A stretch of 7,302 bases of DNA from an uncultured Bacilli bacterium (GTDB lineage Bacteria; Bacillota_I; Bacilli_A; RFN20; CAG-288). The translations under genes and the position numbers were made by a program. Below the pieces are notes generated by a model. That model saw only the letters and a list, made by a program, of their open reading frames with translations, was not told the DNA's origin and did not search any database. The stretch covers positions 1-7,302 of the forward strand of contig CAOSOP010000060.1 in assembly GCA_948525355.1 (NCBI GenBank), given 5' to 3'. Positions 6,582-7,302 of the stretch are shown here, piece after piece (the stretch's first letter is position 1; each line of letters starts with the position of its first letter).

Positions 6582-7010
6582 ATGAATTTAAAGAAAACTT
6601 TAAGCACAACCGCCATTATGGTTTGCCTTCTTCTAACTAGTTGTAGCAGTTATAAATTATCAATCAAACAGAATTTAGAATTAAGTGAAACGATAGAATT
6701 AGATCTAACAAGACTAAATTCATATATTGAACAAAAAGAAGATATGATTATTCTTGTTTATTTATCAACATGTAGTACTTGTACTAATGTAATAAGCATT
6801 TTAAACGATTATGTAAGTAAGAATCATTACTATATATATAAGATCAACTATGAAGAGGTGGCATCAAGCAGTTATTTCAATAAAGTTGATTCATTTCCAT
6901 CACTAGTGTTTATTCATAAGGGAAATATTATGGATATTTACGAAAGTGGTTTAACCGATATTAACAAGGTTAATTCACTGTTAAATAGCCATATATTAAA
7001 AACTGATTAA
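6582..7010 (+). CDS. Thioredoxin-like lipoprotein with CSTC active site
   Basis: 142 residues. The signal peptide has Lys4-Lys5, a hydrophobic core and lipobox LTSC with Cys21 as the lipidated residue, so the protein should be tethered on the outer face of the membrane. A polar stretch (22-53) precedes a compact thioredoxin-like domain: strand MIILVYLS (55-62), CxxC motif C64-S-T-C67 followed by a helix, strand YYIYKINYEEV (83-93), then FPSLVFIHKG (105-114) with likely cis-Pro106 before the last strands and helix. It probably performs thiol-disulfide exchange on exported proteins, in the broad way that TlpA/ResA-type or other anchored thioredoxins do. The CSTC pair differs from the classic WCGPC. 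The gene is expressed divergently from the CxxC-less lipoprotein gene, suggesting a shared pathway. Its TAA overlaps the stop of a convergent open frame by 4 bp (TTAA). Substrate and electron donor are not visible here. Confidence 0.85.
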   Translation: MNLKKTLSTTAIMVCLLLTSCSSYKLSIKQNLELSETIELDLTRLNSYIEQKEDMIILVYLSTCSTCTNVISILNDYVSKNHYYIYKINYEEVASSSYFNKVDSFPSLVFIHKGNIMDIYESGLTDINKVNSLLNSHILKTD

Positions 7011-7282
7011 ATTGCTTCGCCTTTTTGCGACTTGATTTCCGGCCAAATCGACGGGTAATTTATGCCCTTTTGGTTGTCATAAATCCAGCCTTGAGCAATG
7101 GTTTGAATAGTACCTAAATATATTTTTGGATTGTATTTAGTAGTACAATTGTTACTATTGTAATGGTACGTATAAGTGCCTAAATTAACGGCATTTAAGC
7201 CGGAAACAACTTCTAATTTAGAAATGAAGTTGCTTCCTAGATTGAGCCAGAATAATAAACTAAAGTGTTGCTGATTTTTGAA
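7007..7282 (-). pseudogene. Convergent 91-codon open frame, broken or 5'-truncated gene of unknown function
   Basis: Read on the minus strand, 7282 to 7007 is open for 91 codons and ends in TAA. The frame has no ATG, GTG or TTG and is closed upstream by TAA at 7285-7283, so it cannot be a complete gene as written. The composition nevertheless looks coding: a globular mix with Trp, Tyr, Gly and Pro, ending in IWPEIKSQKGEAI, with a middle segment NAVNLGTYTYHYNSN. Third codon positions are much richer in C and G (ggc, tac, aac, ccg, tcg, acg) than in the other genes of the window. I do not recognise the family. Explanations are a decayed acquired gene, a real C-terminus whose upstream part is frameshifted near the window edge, or an assembly join with foreign DNA. 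A 12-bp hairpin (7202-7237) lies within it. Confidence 0.45.
7202..7237 (-). repeat. 12-bp inverted repeat within the minus-strand open frame
   Basis: Arms GGAAACAACTTC (7202-7213) and GAAGTTGCTTCC (7226-7237) flank a 12-nt loop. On the plus strand there is one A/C mismatch; on the minus-strand transcript that position is a G-U pair, so all 12 positions pair. There is no T run, so it is not a terminator. It may be chance or a remnant of mobile DNA. Confidence 0.4.
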
Positions 7283-7302
7283 TTAATCCTTTTCTTATAA
7301 GG

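Noticed and set aside
1..7302. CRISPR arrays, tRNA or rRNA genes, insertion sequence ends and riboswitches.
   Set aside because: I saw no spaced direct repeats, cloverleaf-like sequences, paired terminal repeats around a transposase, or long structured leaders in the short intergenic regions.

Overview
This is an AT-rich stretch of bacterial DNA with tightly packed, ordinary-sized genes. It most resembles a low-GC Bacillota of the Bacilli/'Tenericutes' type (RF39-, Erysipelotrichales- or Acholeplasma-like gut bacteria). That placement is an inference from gene content and composition. Tryptophan is encoded by TGG, and TGA is used as a stop (end of the NrnA gene), so the standard bacterial code applies rather than the mycoplasma code. 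Several products are exported or lipid-anchored, as expected for a single-membrane cell.

Layout. (1) 54-1544 (+): an M6-family secreted zinc metalloprotease whose 5' end is missing or broken, followed by a clear terminator. (2) 1670-2707 (+): a CaCA-family cation (Ca2+/Na+ or Ca2+/H+) antiporter with an extended -10 element only 8 nt before its start codon. (3) 2803-5541 (+): a three-gene operon made of a 52-residue tail-anchored membrane protein, the DHH-DHHA1 nanoRNase/pAp phosphatase NrnA, and a YbiT-type ABC-F ATPase. The genes are joined by short gaps or overlaps with good Shine-Dalgarno sites, and the operon ends in a strong bidirectional terminator at 5542-5581. (4) 5580-6539 (-) and 6582-7010 (+): a divergent pair of lipoproteins. 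The 142-residue one is thioredoxin-like with an intact CSTC motif. The 319-residue one looks like a thioredoxin-fold protein that has lost its CxxC. Their 42-bp intergenic region holds two superimposed promoters, each with its -10 exactly 6 nt from the start codon, so both mRNAs should be leaderless. (5) 7007-7282 (-): a convergent 91-codon open frame with visibly different codon usage, no start codon and a stop on its upstream side. It appears to be a broken or truncated gene.

How the parts fit. The central operon is housekeeping RNA and translation metabolism: NrnA finishes degradation of 2-5-nt RNAs, and ABC-F proteins act on the ribosome. The divergent lipoproteins suggest an extracytoplasmic redox or disulfide function with overlapping transcriptional control. 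The most unusual signals are the ABC-F protein with one intact and one wholly degenerate ATP site, the mirror-image leaderless promoter pair, and the foreign-looking broken frame at the right edge. Open frames are disrupted at both window edges, which may reflect contig-end sequence quality.
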